Both the position numbers and the translations under genes were made by a program. From NCBI GenBank assembly GCA_031267295.1, contig JAIRZI010000071.1, forward strand, positions 1 to 32,535: a DNA stretch of 32,535 nt. Direction: 5' to 3'. This stretch comes from Propionibacteriaceae bacterium (GTDB lineage: Bacteria; Actinomycetota; Actinomycetes; Propionibacteriales; Propionibacteriaceae). Below, one piece after another: positions 7,610 through 15,261 of the stretch. The notes under the pieces were generated by a model. The model was not told the origin of the DNA, ran no database searches, and saw nothing but the letters and a program-made list of their open reading frames with translations. Numbering within the stretch: the stretch's first letter is position 1; each line of letters opens with the position of its first letter.

Positions 7610-8305
7610 TTACAGGTCAATATCCGGGTCCATATTGTCGGCTGGGCCACGTTTTTTCTTGGGAGTTTCTTTCGCTTTTTCAACGGCAGCGCTTCTAAGT
7701 TCTGCTTCTAACGCCCGGGTAGCTTCGGCATTAGCAACTCGCTCAGCCATCTTGGCTTCTTTAGCTTTCGATGCCTCTACCCGCGCTTCGTTCTTTTTAC
7801 GGGTGGGGGCTAATACCAAATGCATGTTGCGTCCCTCTTGTCGGGGAGCTTGCTCTACGATGCCATCGTCAACCACATCATCGGCGAGTCGTTTCAACAA
7901 CGCCATACCAAATTCTGGACGAGACTGTTCGCGCCCCCGGAACATGATGGTGATTTTTACCTTGTCACCATCCCTCAAAAACCTGACCACATGACCTTTC
8001 TTAGTTTCGTAGTCGTGGTCGTCGATTTTCAGGCGGAGTTTCATCTCTTTGATCTGGGTGTTCGACTGGTTCCGGCGCGATTCGCGCGCTTTCTGCGCCG
8101 CTTCGTACTTGAACTTTCCGTAGTCCATGAGTTTAGCGACCGGCGGGCGTGCTTCCGGTGCCACTTCCACTAAGTCAAGGTCGTGATCACGCGCCAAACC
8201 GAGCGCCTGCTCAATACGAACAATGCCGATCTGCTCACCATTGGGGCCCACCAGACGCACTTCAGACGTGCGTATCCGATCATTTATGCGAGGCTCGATA
8301 GCGAT
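7610..8305 (-). CDS. infC: Translation initiation factor IF-3 with probable ATC start
   Basis: IF-3 binds the 30S subunit, keeps it apart from 50S and checks the start codon-initiator tRNA pairing. The track begins at an internal GTG (8260), but the frame is open 15 codons further upstream and encodes [19 protein letters not shown], the conserved IF-3 N-terminus. The frame is closed by TAA at 18-20 bases upstream of codon ATC at 8303-8305, and no ATG, GTG or TTG lies between. A strong AAGGAGG sits five bases before that ATC. I therefore choose ATC as the start, giving 231 residues. This agrees with the known use of AUU/AUC/AUA starts in infC for autoregulation. The C-terminal tail after about residue 185 is a low-complexity Lys/Ala/Glu-rich extension ending DNMDPDIDL, as in other actinobacterial IF-3 proteins. 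Confidence 0.93.
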   Translation of the reverse strand: MAIEPRINDRIRTSEVRLVGPNGEQIGIVRIEQALGLARDHDLDLVEVAPEARPPVAKLMDYGKFKYEAAQKARESRRNQSNTQIKEMKLRLKIDDHDYETKKGHVVRFLRDGDKVKITIMFRGREQSRPEFGMALLKRLADDVVDDGIVEQAPRQEGRNMHLVLAPTRKKNEARVEASKAKEAKMAERVANAEATRALEAELRSAAVEKAKETPKKKRGPADNMDPDIDL

Positions 8306-8538
8306 TGTTTCCTCCTTAAGTTACGAACAAAAACTTCTTTTGAAACGAGAAAAGCCCCCGTGATAAAACACGAAGGCAGTTAAGCACTTTCGTCCTTCCC
8401 GTACGACGGTTCCCGTCGCACGCGGACTGCTGTGCCCGCTCCGACCCAGCCGACCATAGCCTGCTCGGGTGGAAAGCTTAGCCACCTAACGGTAGCCCGC
8501 CCTCACTTCATCACGATTCACGATTCTGCGAATCAACC
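8306..8538 (-). promoter_or_regulatory. Structured 5' leader of the infC-rpmI-rplT operon
   Basis: Between the predicted transcription start (about 8538) and infC lies a ~230-base GC-rich leader with several possible stems. Visible ones (read on the minus strand) are GATTC-GCA-GAATC near the start, GGTGG-ctaagcttt-CCACC at 8468-8486, CGACGG-GAA-CCGTCG at 8404-8418, and a terminator-like hairpin at 8354-8377. No reading frame fits this region. Such a leader, ending in a terminator-like hairpin before the infC ribosome-binding site, suggests transcriptional or translational control by a ribosomal protein (L20 in other phyla). I do not recognise it as a named RNA family. Confidence 0.55.
8354..8377 (-). 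terminator. Terminator-like hairpin inside infC leader
   Basis: On the minus strand GCCTTCGTG pairs over nine positions (two or so G-U pairs) with CACGGGGGC across a six-base loop, and is followed at once by TTTT. This is the form of an intrinsic terminator, but it sits about 45 bases before the infC ribosome-binding site, so it would act as an attenuator. An equally simple reading is a terminator left from the remnant gene upstream, but the infC promoter candidate lies upstream of the hairpin. Confidence 0.55.
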
Positions 8539-8544
8539 TTGACG

Positions 8545-8574
8545 AGTATAGCGCTCGCGCACTCAATCCGCCAA
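8545..8574 (-). promoter_or_regulatory. Predicted promoter of infC operon
   Basis: On the minus strand TTGGCG (8569-8574) and TATACT (8545-8550) are separated by 18 bases. Both hexamers are close to the housekeeping sigma consensus. It points at the structured leader and the infC operon, about 240 bases upstream of the infC start. Confidence 0.6.
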
Positions 8575-8592
8575 GAAATACGAGTAAACAGC

Positions 8593-8733
8593 TCATAGCA
8601 GTTCAGCAAATTCCGTTAACCGTTCGTGTACTTTATGAGCTTTTGCTACCAGTAACGCGGCTGGCCCAGCAACGTGAACCGTAACCGACTCAACCGGGTC
8701 ATCAATAGTTGAGAGTATTTTTAAGTGGCCTTT
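8593..8733 (-). pseudogene. Remnant of AbiEii-like nucleotidyltransferase gene
   Basis: This 46-codon frame has no usable start: it is open from a TAG (8734-8736) to a TGA (8593-8595). It encodes DDPVESVTVHVAGPAALLVA followed by KAHKVHERL. In my recollection this matches the VAGPAALLVAKLHKIHER phrase of actinobacterial nucleotidyltransferase-like (AbiEii-type) hypothetical proteins. Such proteins are several times longer, so this is at best a truncated C-terminal piece. Composition is protein-like and unlike the surrounding non-coding DNA. No antitoxin or N-terminal half is nearby. It ends just before the infC promoter. Confidence 0.45.
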
Positions 8734-8793
8734 CTAATCTGCGCATTCGCGCGGCACAACTCCCATCGCACTTTCAGCAACTATGCTGTAGCC

Positions 8794-9363
8794 ATGCTTC
8801 CAGTACAAATACCGTGGAGTCTCACTGCGACGACTATCACCGCTACAGCGCTGCTCAGCACTATCGGTTCTGCATATTTACTGTTTGGTTGGTTACGCAA
8901 ACGCAGTTGGCGAGTGTTGCTGCGTGGTATTGGGTTCGTACTAATGCCAATCGGATGCTATCTCTTAGGTGGAATGAACGTCGCCTACCGTGGGGTAAAT
9001 GCGTTCTTCACTTGGGCGAACGCCACTTATCTTGACTCTAAACTGCTAACGGCCATCATCATCACCGGAGTCGGTCTCACGGCCTACGTCATCGGTAGCT
9101 GCTGGCCGCAAGTGCTAGGTGCAGAAGCAAAAACCCGTCGTACCATGCTCACCGAACGCCGCGAAACAAAAAAGGCCGGAATCGGTGTCATTTCCGGAGC
9201 AACCACACCCCCCAATAACCCCGCCACCCTCGGCCTGAACGGCACTCTACCACTCACTCCCGGCACTACTCCCGGCTGGAGCAGCCCCACATCATCACTA
9301 GAACCGTCATCCGCCACCGAAGACGAAATAGATGCCATCCTGCGCCGCCACGGTATCCAGTAA
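8794..9363 (+). CDS. Small membrane protein, three predicted TM segments
   Basis: I do not recognise a named family. The 189-residue product (from the ATG at 8794) has three hydrophobic segments at about residues 8-34, 43-62 and 83-105, then a soluble tail of some 80 residues. The tail is rich in Pro, Thr, Gly and Ser and ends EDEIDAILRRHGIQ. The track's start at 8725 adds 23 residues that do not resemble a signal. I chose the ATG because TATGCT, a plausible -10 box, lies six bases before it, and no ribosome-binding site is visible for either start; the mRNA may be leaderless. It is convergent with hisG and divergent from the infC operon. No function can be assigned. Confidence 0.7.
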   Translation: MLPVQIPWSLTATTITATALLSTIGSAYLLFGWLRKRSWRVLLRGIGFVLMPIGCYLLGGMNVAYRGVNAFFTWANATYLDSKLLTAIIITGVGLTAYVIGSCWPQVLGAEAKTRRTMLTERRETKKAGIGVISGATTPPNNPATLGLNGTLPLTPGTTPGWSSPTSSLEPSSATEDEIDAILRRHGIQ

Positions 9364-9413
9364 CCCACTGCTCAATTCGTAGTTGCGTAAGCGTTGGAGG
9401 TTGCTTTTGAATC

Positions 9414-10274
9414 TCACAGTCGGCAGGCGGATAGTTCGGTAATTAGGATTCCTCTGGCACCTAGTTCGTAGAGGGAATCCATAAGTTGATGTTGCTGGAC
9501 TCGCGGCACCAACGCTCGCACCGCCACCCAACCGCTACGAGTGATCGGCGACACCGTGGGAGCCTCAATTCCGGGAGTCAGTTCAGCCGCCTGCGCCACT
9601 AAAAACTCTGGAATGTCATAATCGATAAGCACATAATCACGAGCCACCATCACCCCGGAAAGTCGTGCTTGCAGTTGCCGGAACGCAACCTCGTCAACAA
9701 CTGAACCCAGACGACGAATCAAAATAGCTTCCGACACCAGCAACGGATCACCCACCAACTCCAACCCCGCCTTGCGTAACGTAGTGCCAGTATCCACCAC
9801 ATCAGCAATAGCATCCGCTACCCCTAAACGCACCGCCGACTCAACAGCACCATCAAGCTTAATAACCCGAGCATCACAAACATGATCCGCTAAATAACAC
9901 CGCAACAAACCAGGATAAGCGGTAGCAATTCGTTTGCCGCTAAGATTAGCGACGTTCAACCCAGAACCCACTGGAACCGCGAACCGGAAACGCGAGCTGC
10001 CAAAACCTAACGCCATGATCTCCTGAGCATCGGCACCGGAATCAATCAGCATATCTCGCCCAGTGATACCCAGATCAAGCGTGCCCTCTCCCACATACAC
10101 CGCAATGTCGCGGGGTCGCAAGTAGTAGAACTCTATGGCGTTCTCGGCATCAAATAACACCAATTCTTTAGAGTCGCTGCGTTGCCGATAACCCGCTTCA
10201 CGCAGAAACTCGGCGGCGGCATCCGCCAAAATACCTTTGTTTGGTACCGCGATCTTCAACACATTTTCACTCAT
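9414..10274 (-). CDS. hisG: ATP phosphoribosyltransferase, long form
   Basis: The 286-residue product catalyses the first step of histidine synthesis, joining ATP and PRPP to form phosphoribosyl-ATP. The length and the C-terminal regulatory domain (about residues 210-286, with SGWVAVRALVPRVQQHQLMD) mark it as the long HisG form, which is feedback-inhibited by histidine and needs no HisZ. Catalytic-domain phrases include KIAVPNKGIL near the N-terminus, GEGTLDLGITGRDML and the PRPP-binding ADVVDTGTTLRKAGLEL. I use the ATG at 10274, which has GGGAGGA five bases upstream; the track's earlier start adds 11 residues without such a site. It follows hisE on the same strand after 74 bases, forming the usual hisE-hisG pair. 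Confidence 0.97.
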   Translation of the reverse strand: MSENVLKIAVPNKGILADAAAEFLREAGYRQRSDSKELVLFDAENAIEFYYLRPRDIAVYVGEGTLDLGITGRDMLIDSGADAQEIMALGFGSSRFRFAVPVGSGLNVANLSGKRIATAYPGLLRCYLADHVCDARVIKLDGAVESAVRLGVADAIADVVDTGTTLRKAGLELVGDPLLVSEAILIRRLGSVVDEVAFRQLQARLSGVMVARDYVLIDYDIPEFLVAQAAELTPGIEAPTVSPITRSGWVAVRALVPRVQQHQLMDSLYELGARGILITELSACRL

Positions 10275-10348
10275 ATTCGTCCTCCCAATAGCAGTAACTA
10301 GCGACAACCTTGAACCCGCTTAACCTGATTCGCTTTGTTTTCCCGCGC

Positions 10349-10615
10349 TCACAAGTAGCGATAGACATCTTCGAGAGTTAACCCTTTAGCGATCATCATG
10401 GTTTGCACATGATAAAGCAACTGCGAAATCTCTTCGGCGGCGGCAGCGTCTGACTCATACTCACACGCCATCCACACCTCGGCGGCCTCTTCAACAATCT
10501 TCTTACCGATAGCATGAACTCCAGCATCCAAACGTACGACGGTGTTACTACCGACCGGACGCGATTGCGCAATATGGCACAGTTCGTTCCAAAGTTCTTC
10601 AAACGTCTTACTCAC
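10349..10615 (-). CDS. hisE: Phosphoribosyl-ATP diphosphatase
   Basis: The 88-residue product hydrolyses phosphoribosyl-ATP to phosphoribosyl-AMP, the second step of histidine synthesis. It is a stand-alone HisE of usual length in the MazG-like all-alpha family. The metal-binding helix signature is visible as [18 protein letters not shown], with [10 protein letters not shown] forming the next helix and LEDVYRYL the end. The start is a GTG with a weak TAGG upstream. The downstream gene is hisG. The later pathway genes are not in this window, so the pathway is split in the genome or continues elsewhere. Confidence 0.95.
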   Translation of the reverse strand: MSKTFEELWNELCHIAQSRPVGSNTVVRLDAGVHAIGKKIVEEAAEVWMACEYESDAAAAEEISQLLYHVQTMMIAKGLTLEDVYRYL

Positions 10616-10721
10616 GAACCTAGAGCCTAATGCACCAACTCGCTATCGTCTCACCACACTCTCCAACTAAGCAAGATGCGCCCAAGCAGTTAGTTATCGC
10701 CGCGCTGGGAAAACCGTAAAG

Positions 10722-13082
10722 TTACCCGGCTAAACGTTGCCAAAGGAATCCGAACTGTTTAGCGAATGCTTGAGCGGTCTGTAAACCAGTAGCTGAACCG
10801 GCATGTCCGCCCTCTGTCGTCTCAAAATAGTTGACATCTTTACCAGAATCCTCCAGTAACGCCGTCATTTTGCGGGCATGTCCCGGGTGAACCCGATCAT
10901 CTTTTGTTGATGTCCAGATGAGAATTGACGGGTAATCGTCACGGGCGGCATCGAATAAATGATACGGCGAAAAAGTGCGGATAAACTCCCAATCTGTTGC
11001 TAAATCCGGGTCGCCAAACTCGGCCATCCACGATGCCCCAGCGAGCAGGTGCGAATAGCGCAACATATCGAGCAGTGGCACTCCGCACACCACGGCAGCA
11101 AACAGTTCTGGATATTTGGTATACATCATGCCCATCAGCAAACCACCATTAGAGCGTCCTTGAGCGCCCAAATGAGCCGACGTAGTGATGCCAGACGCTA
11201 CCAGATCACGCGCGATGGCGGAGAAATCCTCATAGGCATGGTGTCGCTTTTCACGCAACGCGCTGTGATGCCACACTGAGCCATACTCACCGCCGCCCCG
11301 AATGCAAGCCGCCGCATACACGCCACCACGCGCCAACCAGGCAGCGCCAACGACGGGGTTGTATGCCGAGAGTACCGCGATCTCGAAACCACCATAACCC
11401 CAAAGTAGCGTTGGCTGTACTCCAGCACTCCCCGATAGCTGGTCTGGACATCCTACCAACCAGTACGGCACTCTGGTGCCGTCAACAGAGTTGACAAAAC
11501 GTTGTTCCACCGTAAGTCCGGTACTGTCGAACAACTCTGGGGCTGTTTTGCGCACCGTAGGACTGCCACCGGTAACTGAAATGCGAGTTAGGGTCGGCGG
11601 GGTGAGAAATCCAGTGGTAGTAACCCAGATGTCATCAGAATCGAAAGTATCTACTGCCGCTATCTGCACGCTGACGTACGGATCGCCAATATCAAGATAA
11701 ATAGCAGAACACTGATTGCTACTGTGCTGCTGGTGAGTTGCACAGTTGGGGGCTGCTTGCGTTATAGCTGCTAGGTTTCCGGCGTGAACCGTAAAGCCAC
11801 CAGAGTGCTCGATTTGATTCCCCACCGGCAGCTTCGATTCAAGCAACATTTCCCCACCCCATCGGTCTGAACCATTATTCGGCACGGCGATCACCTGCAC
11901 CCGGCTTTTCACATCGTCCAGCAAGTTCAGTACCAGATGTTGCGCCGTCCAGACATAAGCGTCTAGTGAAACGGTTTGTGTCGGCTCGAACAATACTTGA
12001 AAAGAACCGGTTCCAGCCAGCAGGGCATCCACTGGAATGACTAACAATGACCCAGCGCGATAACTGTACTTAGCTGTTGTCCAATCGTCGCGGAGCCGCA
12101 CCGTGACCCAGGCTTTATGAAACTCCACTTCGGCGGTGTCCGGCACGTCGATACGAGTGAGACTCTGTTGCGCGGTACCGACAGCATCCACCAAATAAGT
12201 TTGGCTGCTGTAGAAGCCGATACGGCGCTCCACAACGTCACGCTCAAAACCGGAATCAGTGAGCCGGAACGCACCGACGGCCATGTCGCTTACTTCACCC
12301 TCAAATACGACAACTGCCTCAGCAAGCGCTACGCCGCGCGGCCAATATTTAACGATACGCGGATAACCGGACGGAGTCATGGAATCCGCCCCAAAATCGG
12401 TGTAGACGAACACCGCGTCTGACCCCGCCCAAGCCAAACCACCTTTAGATTGCGCTCGCTCGAAACCACCTGCGGTAGCTGGCACGAAACGCAGTGTCAA
12501 CATGTCGAATTCGCGGGTGATGTCAGCATCGTTGCCGTCGGGCGATAGTGCGATAAGCGCGCGAGAATACGCCACCCCATCAACCGGTTCGCGCTGTATG
12601 GCGGCACCATGCCACACATAACCAACGTTTTCCGCTACCGATAACGCATCGAGATCAAGTAGCGGCTCCCACTGCGGGGTGGCGGTGGCGTACGATTCTG
12701 GAGTGGTACGCCGCCATAGCCCACGGGGATGGGCGCGATCTGTCCAGAAGTTGTAGTACGCACCAGCAATCAGCTCCACCACTGGAATACGTTCATCAGA
12801 ATCCAACACTTGCGCCAACTCAGCGATCAACTCCCCTTGATCGCCTAAAAGTTCATCAGTTTTTGCGGTGCGAATAGCCGCCCACTCCAACGCTCGCGGG
12901 TCGTCAACCTCCTCTAGCCAAGCGTATGGGTCTGGTTTTCTCGGATCGAGCGGGGTTTTAGGAACACATTTCTTAACATTAAGTAGCTGTTGCGATGAAC
13001 AAGACGGTAGCCCGGTTTGCGCTGCTACTAATGTTGCTTGTTTGCTTAGTGCTTTCGGGTAAATGCCCCCGTCATTATTCAT
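10722..13082 (-). CDS. Prolyl oligopeptidase family serine peptidase (S9A)
   Basis: The product (786 residues from the ATG at 13082) cleaves short peptides after proline in related enzymes. An N-terminal beta-propeller domain begins near DPYAWLEEV and is followed by an alpha/beta hydrolase domain. The nucleophile is in GRSNGG (Ser 644), the acid in STKDDRVHPGH (about Asp 729) and the histidine in EGGHAGS (His 760). No signal peptide or membrane segment is visible, so it is probably cytosolic. The track's start at 13286 adds 68 residues of basic, non-family sequence without a ribosome-binding site. Even from 13082 there are about 50 residues before the conserved core, longer than usual, so the true start may lie further in. 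It is transcribed away from dps. Confidence 0.9.
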   Translation of the reverse strand: MNNDGGIYPKALSKQATLVAAQTGLPSCSSQQLLNVKKCVPKTPLDPRKPDPYAWLEEVDDPRALEWAAIRTAKTDELLGDQGELIAELAQVLDSDERIPVVELIAGAYYNFWTDRAHPRGLWRRTTPESYATATPQWEPLLDLDALSVAENVGYVWHGAAIQREPVDGVAYSRALIALSPDGNDADITREFDMLTLRFVPATAGGFERAQSKGGLAWAGSDAVFVYTDFGADSMTPSGYPRIVKYWPRGVALAEAVVVFEGEVSDMAVGAFRLTDSGFERDVVERRIGFYSSQTYLVDAVGTAQQSLTRIDVPDTAEVEFHKAWVTVRLRDDWTTAKYSYRAGSLLVIPVDALLAGTGSFQVLFEPTQTVSLDAYVWTAQHLVLNLLDDVKSRVQVIAVPNNGSDRWGGEMLLESKLPVGNQIEHSGGFTVHAGNLAAITQAAPNCATHQQHSSNQCSAIYLDIGDPYVSVQIAAVDTFDSDDIWVTTTGFLTPPTLTRISVTGGSPTVRKTAPELFDSTGLTVEQRFVNSVDGTRVPYWLVGCPDQLSGSAGVQPTLLWGYGGFEIAVLSAYNPVVGAAWLARGGVYAAACIRGGGEYGSVWHHSALREKRHHAYEDFSAIARDLVASGITTSAHLGAQGRSNGGLLMGMMYTKYPELFAAVVCGVPLLDMLRYSHLLAGASWMAEFGDPDLATDWEFIRTFSPYHLFDAARDDYPSILIWTSTKDDRVHPGHARKMTALLEDSGKDVNYFETTEGGHAGSATGLQTAQAFAKQFGFLWQRLAG

Positions 13083-13212
13083 AACATCCGACTTTACTCG
13101 CCCCCGCTGATCGCATCGGGATGCCCACACTCCAGCTAGAAGCGCAACACCTGTCTTGATGTGTATCGAACTACCAAAAGCGTGAGGAGTCGAATGCCCT
13201 ATCCTTACTTTT

Positions 13213-13253
13213 TTGACGCGCTTATACACGCTCGCAAAACTTGGGAATATCCC
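13213..13253 (+). promoter_or_regulatory. Possible dps promoter with palindrome
   Basis: TTGACG at 13213 and AAAACT at 13236 are 17 bases apart and point at dps, although the -10 is weak. Overlapping the expected transcription start is a perfect 11-base palindrome, GGGAATATCCC at 13243-13253, which could be a repressor site. The region lies between the divergent peptidase and dps genes, so it might control both. Confidence 0.3.
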
Positions 13254-13346
13254 GACTTTAATTTGTGTTTTTCTAAATATGAGCAACGCATTACGCTAAA
13301 GGTGGGCGCGTTGCCACCTATCCGCTCAACCGCAAGGAGTTAAATC

Positions 13347-13781
13347 ATGTCCCCTAAGAGCATCCCCGCATTGCAAGCTACCCTCACCGACCTCATTGAC
13401 CTAGCGCTTATCACCAAGCAGGCACACTGGAACGTGCACGGCACCAGCTTCCGCGCAGTACATCTACATCTCGACGAGTTAGTGGAACAGATTCTCGATT
13501 GGCAAGACGAGATTGCGGAGCGCATCGTTGCTATCGGCGGTAGCCCTGACGGTCGGAGTTCCGCAGTTGTCAAGAACACTCGGGTTGCTCCGATAACTGA
13601 AGGGGCAATCAGCGACGCAGCAGTGGTTAAGTACTTCGCTGAGCGGCTTACCGCCCTATCGCAAGCCACCCAGGCCACTTTCGGCGACCTTGAAGACGAT
13701 CTGGTGAGCCAAGACGTGCTCATCGGCACGGTAGCCGGGCTTGATAAAGCCGCTTGGATGTTCCGCTCCCAGATCGGATAA
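13347..13781 (+). CDS. dps: Dps ferritin-like DNA-protecting protein
   Basis: The 144-residue product belongs to the Dps family of mini-ferritins. These form dodecamers that oxidise and store iron, using hydrogen peroxide, and in some species bind DNA. The inter-subunit ferroxidase ligands can be placed by pattern: H27 in KQAHWNVHG, H39 in RAVHLHLD, D43, D54 in WQDEIAERI and E58. The N-terminal tail is short and has a single lysine, so direct DNA binding is uncertain. An AAGGAG seven bases before the ATG supports the start. It is monocistronic and followed by a strong hairpin. Confidence 0.95.
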   Translation: MSPKSIPALQATLTDLIDLALITKQAHWNVHGTSFRAVHLHLDELVEQILDWQDEIAERIVAIGGSPDGRSSAVVKNTRVAPITEGAISDAAVVKYFAERLTALSQATQATFGDLEDDLVSQDVLIGTVAGLDKAAWMFRSQIG

Positions 13782-13807
13782 CATCACCTGCAACCGCATA
13801 GTGAGGG

Positions 13808-13833
13808 GTACCTGTAGCGTTTGCTACAGGTAC
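13808..13833 (+). terminator. Strong hairpin downstream of dps
   Basis: GTACCTGTAGC and GCTACAGGTAC form a perfect 11-base stem with a four-base loop (GTTT), 27 bases after the dps stop. There is no T-run after it, so it is either a non-classical terminator or an mRNA-stabilising 3' hairpin. A weaker stem, CCCTG/CAGGG, follows near 13913-13931. Confidence 0.5.
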
Positions 13834-13973
13834 GTGGGCGCGGTGTCGATTGTTTCGGTAATACTCCCGAGTTTTCCCTTTTTAGTATGGAAGTGGTTAT
13901 GGTGGTGTAAACCCTGGGCTTAAATCAGGGCTATTCAAAGTGGTGATATACATCACGCGATTACTCATCGTCA
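13834..13973. other. Intergenic sequence before repeat cluster
   Basis: Nothing gene-like is visible. The only structure I see is a short stem, CCCTGggcttaaatCAGGG, at about 13913-13931. The stretch is followed by the repeat cluster that extends to the uppP stop codon. Confidence 0.35.
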
Positions 13974-14011
13974 GTCACTGCGAGCGAGCAAAAGGACGCG
14001 AAGCAATCCAG
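13974..14011 (-). repeat. Dispersed repeat, copy R2 (reverse orientation)
   Basis: The sequence GTCACTGCGAGCGAGC, then GCGAAGCAATCCAG, is the reverse complement of the R1/R3 core with a few changes in the centre. With R3 (14091-14127) it makes an inverted pair about 150 bases long, so the region could fold as a large cruciform or behave as a small element with inverted ends. Confidence 0.7.
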
Positions 14012-14090
14012 CCATAAAAGTGCCACATATACGAAACTTTCCAACTCGGATTCACTGAACAAAAACCTCTTTTACTCAGTAACTACCTTT

Positions 14091-14127
14091 CTGGATTGCT
14101 TCGTCGCTACGCTCCTCGCAATGACGG
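14091..14127 (+). repeat. Dispersed repeat, copy R3
   Basis: CTGGATTGCTTCGTCGCTAC followed by GCTCCTCGCAATGACGG is the cleanest copy of the repeat in the window. It is itself a near-palindrome (GTCGCTACGCTCCTC centre). It leads directly into the 65-base tandem duplication downstream. Confidence 0.75.
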
Positions 14128-14140
14128 AGAGACTCGATAC

Positions 14141-14280
14141 GCTACTACACGTCACTACACCGCACCGCCGCTACACCCCCCACAACGACAGAGAAACTTA
14201 GACACGCTACTACACGTCGCTACACCGCACCGCCGCTACACCCCCCACAACGACAGAGAAACTTAGATACGCTACTGTGC
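14141..14280. repeat. 65-bp tandem duplication reaching uppP stop codon
   Basis: A 65-base unit starting GCTACTACACGTC is present twice (14141-14205 and 14206-14270) with only two or so base differences. A third copy starts at 14271 but breaks off after GCTACT. The unit includes CAACGACAGAGAAACTTAGAC, which is the same phrase that follows the core in R1. The start of the third copy contains the CTA that is the uppP stop codon on the minus strand. Confidence 0.8.
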
Positions 14281-15114
14281 AGTTATTACTCTAACTAACA
14301 ACATCATGGCTACAGCGCAACCAGCGCAAACCCGATATAGCACAAATCCAGTGAACCGATTCGATGCCACAAACTTCAATAACCAAGCGATACTGACGTA
14401 GGCCACCACAAAACTCACCGCCGTAGCTACTCCGGTTTGCAACCAACCGACACCGGCACTGATCTCATCCGCAGCCTTGAACGCTTGCAGCACACCGGAA
14501 GCAGTGAGCGCGGGGATACCTAAGAAGAAACTCCACCGGGTTGCCGTGGGACGGTCGATACCTCGGAAAAGTCCAGCTGAGATGGTGGCACCCGAACGAG
14601 ACACTCCTGGTATCAACGCGATGCACTGCGCTAAACCGATCAGCAATCCATCCAGTATCCCCAACGAACTCTCACTACGTAGTTCAGCACGAGAAGCTGT
14701 GTACCTATCAGCGAACCACATCACCACACTCCAAGCTAGCAGCGCCCCAGCAACCACCCATAGGCTACGCAGTGTGGTTTCGATGTACTGCTCAAATAGC
14801 AGCCCAACAACACCAATCGGCACCGAACCGATGATGACCGCCCAACCTAAACGGTAATCGTCATCACGTTTATTCTGATGAAACAAACCTTTGCACCAAC
14901 CAAGCGCAAGCCTAATGATGTCGGCACGGAAGTAGACGATAGCCGCCAGAATCGCCCCCACCTGAATAATGGCGGTGAACGCAGTCACATCCGGGGCATC
15001 AAGTGATAGCCCGAGTAGCTTCTCGGCGACGCTGAGATGTCCAGTGCTCGACACCGGCAGAAACTCGGTGATTCCCTCTACTACGCCAAGAATAATCACT
15101 GCCAACCAACCCAT
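14272..15114 (-). CDS. uppP: Undecaprenyl-diphosphate phosphatase (BacA type)
   Basis: The 280-residue integral membrane protein removes a phosphate from undecaprenyl diphosphate, recycling the lipid carrier for peptidoglycan synthesis; extra copies give bacitracin resistance. The two signature regions are present: EGITEFLPVSSTGH at residues 13-26 and PGVSRSGATIS at 169-179. Length and about eight hydrophobic segments match the family. A good ribosome-binding site (AGGGGAG, four bases before ATG) supports the start. The stop codon lies in the first bases of the repeat array, so the last residues may have been altered by repeat insertion. It is transcribed in the same direction as the beta-propeller gene upstream, 147 bases apart. 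Confidence 0.97.
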   Translation of the reverse strand: MGWLAVIILGVVEGITEFLPVSSTGHLSVAEKLLGLSLDAPDVTAFTAIIQVGAILAAIVYFRADIIRLALGWCKGLFHQNKRDDDYRLGWAVIIGSVPIGVVGLLFEQYIETTLRSLWVVAGALLAWSVVMWFADRYTASRAELRSESSLGILDGLLIGLAQCIALIPGVSRSGATISAGLFRGIDRPTATRWSFFLGIPALTASGVLQAFKAADEISAGVGWLQTGVATAVSFVVAYVSIAWLLKFVASNRFTGFVLYRVCAGCAVAMMLLVRVITAQ

Positions 15115-15261
15115 GTGTCTCCCCTAACGAATCCTCACCAGCAACTTACTAATCCTCAATGATGTTAATCGCGAAAGGCAGATTCCATCGCATCGCAGTG
15201 CGACGAAACTTACTGTGCGTCACAGTTTCCCCAGCAAACTTGTAGCGATAACCGAATAAGT

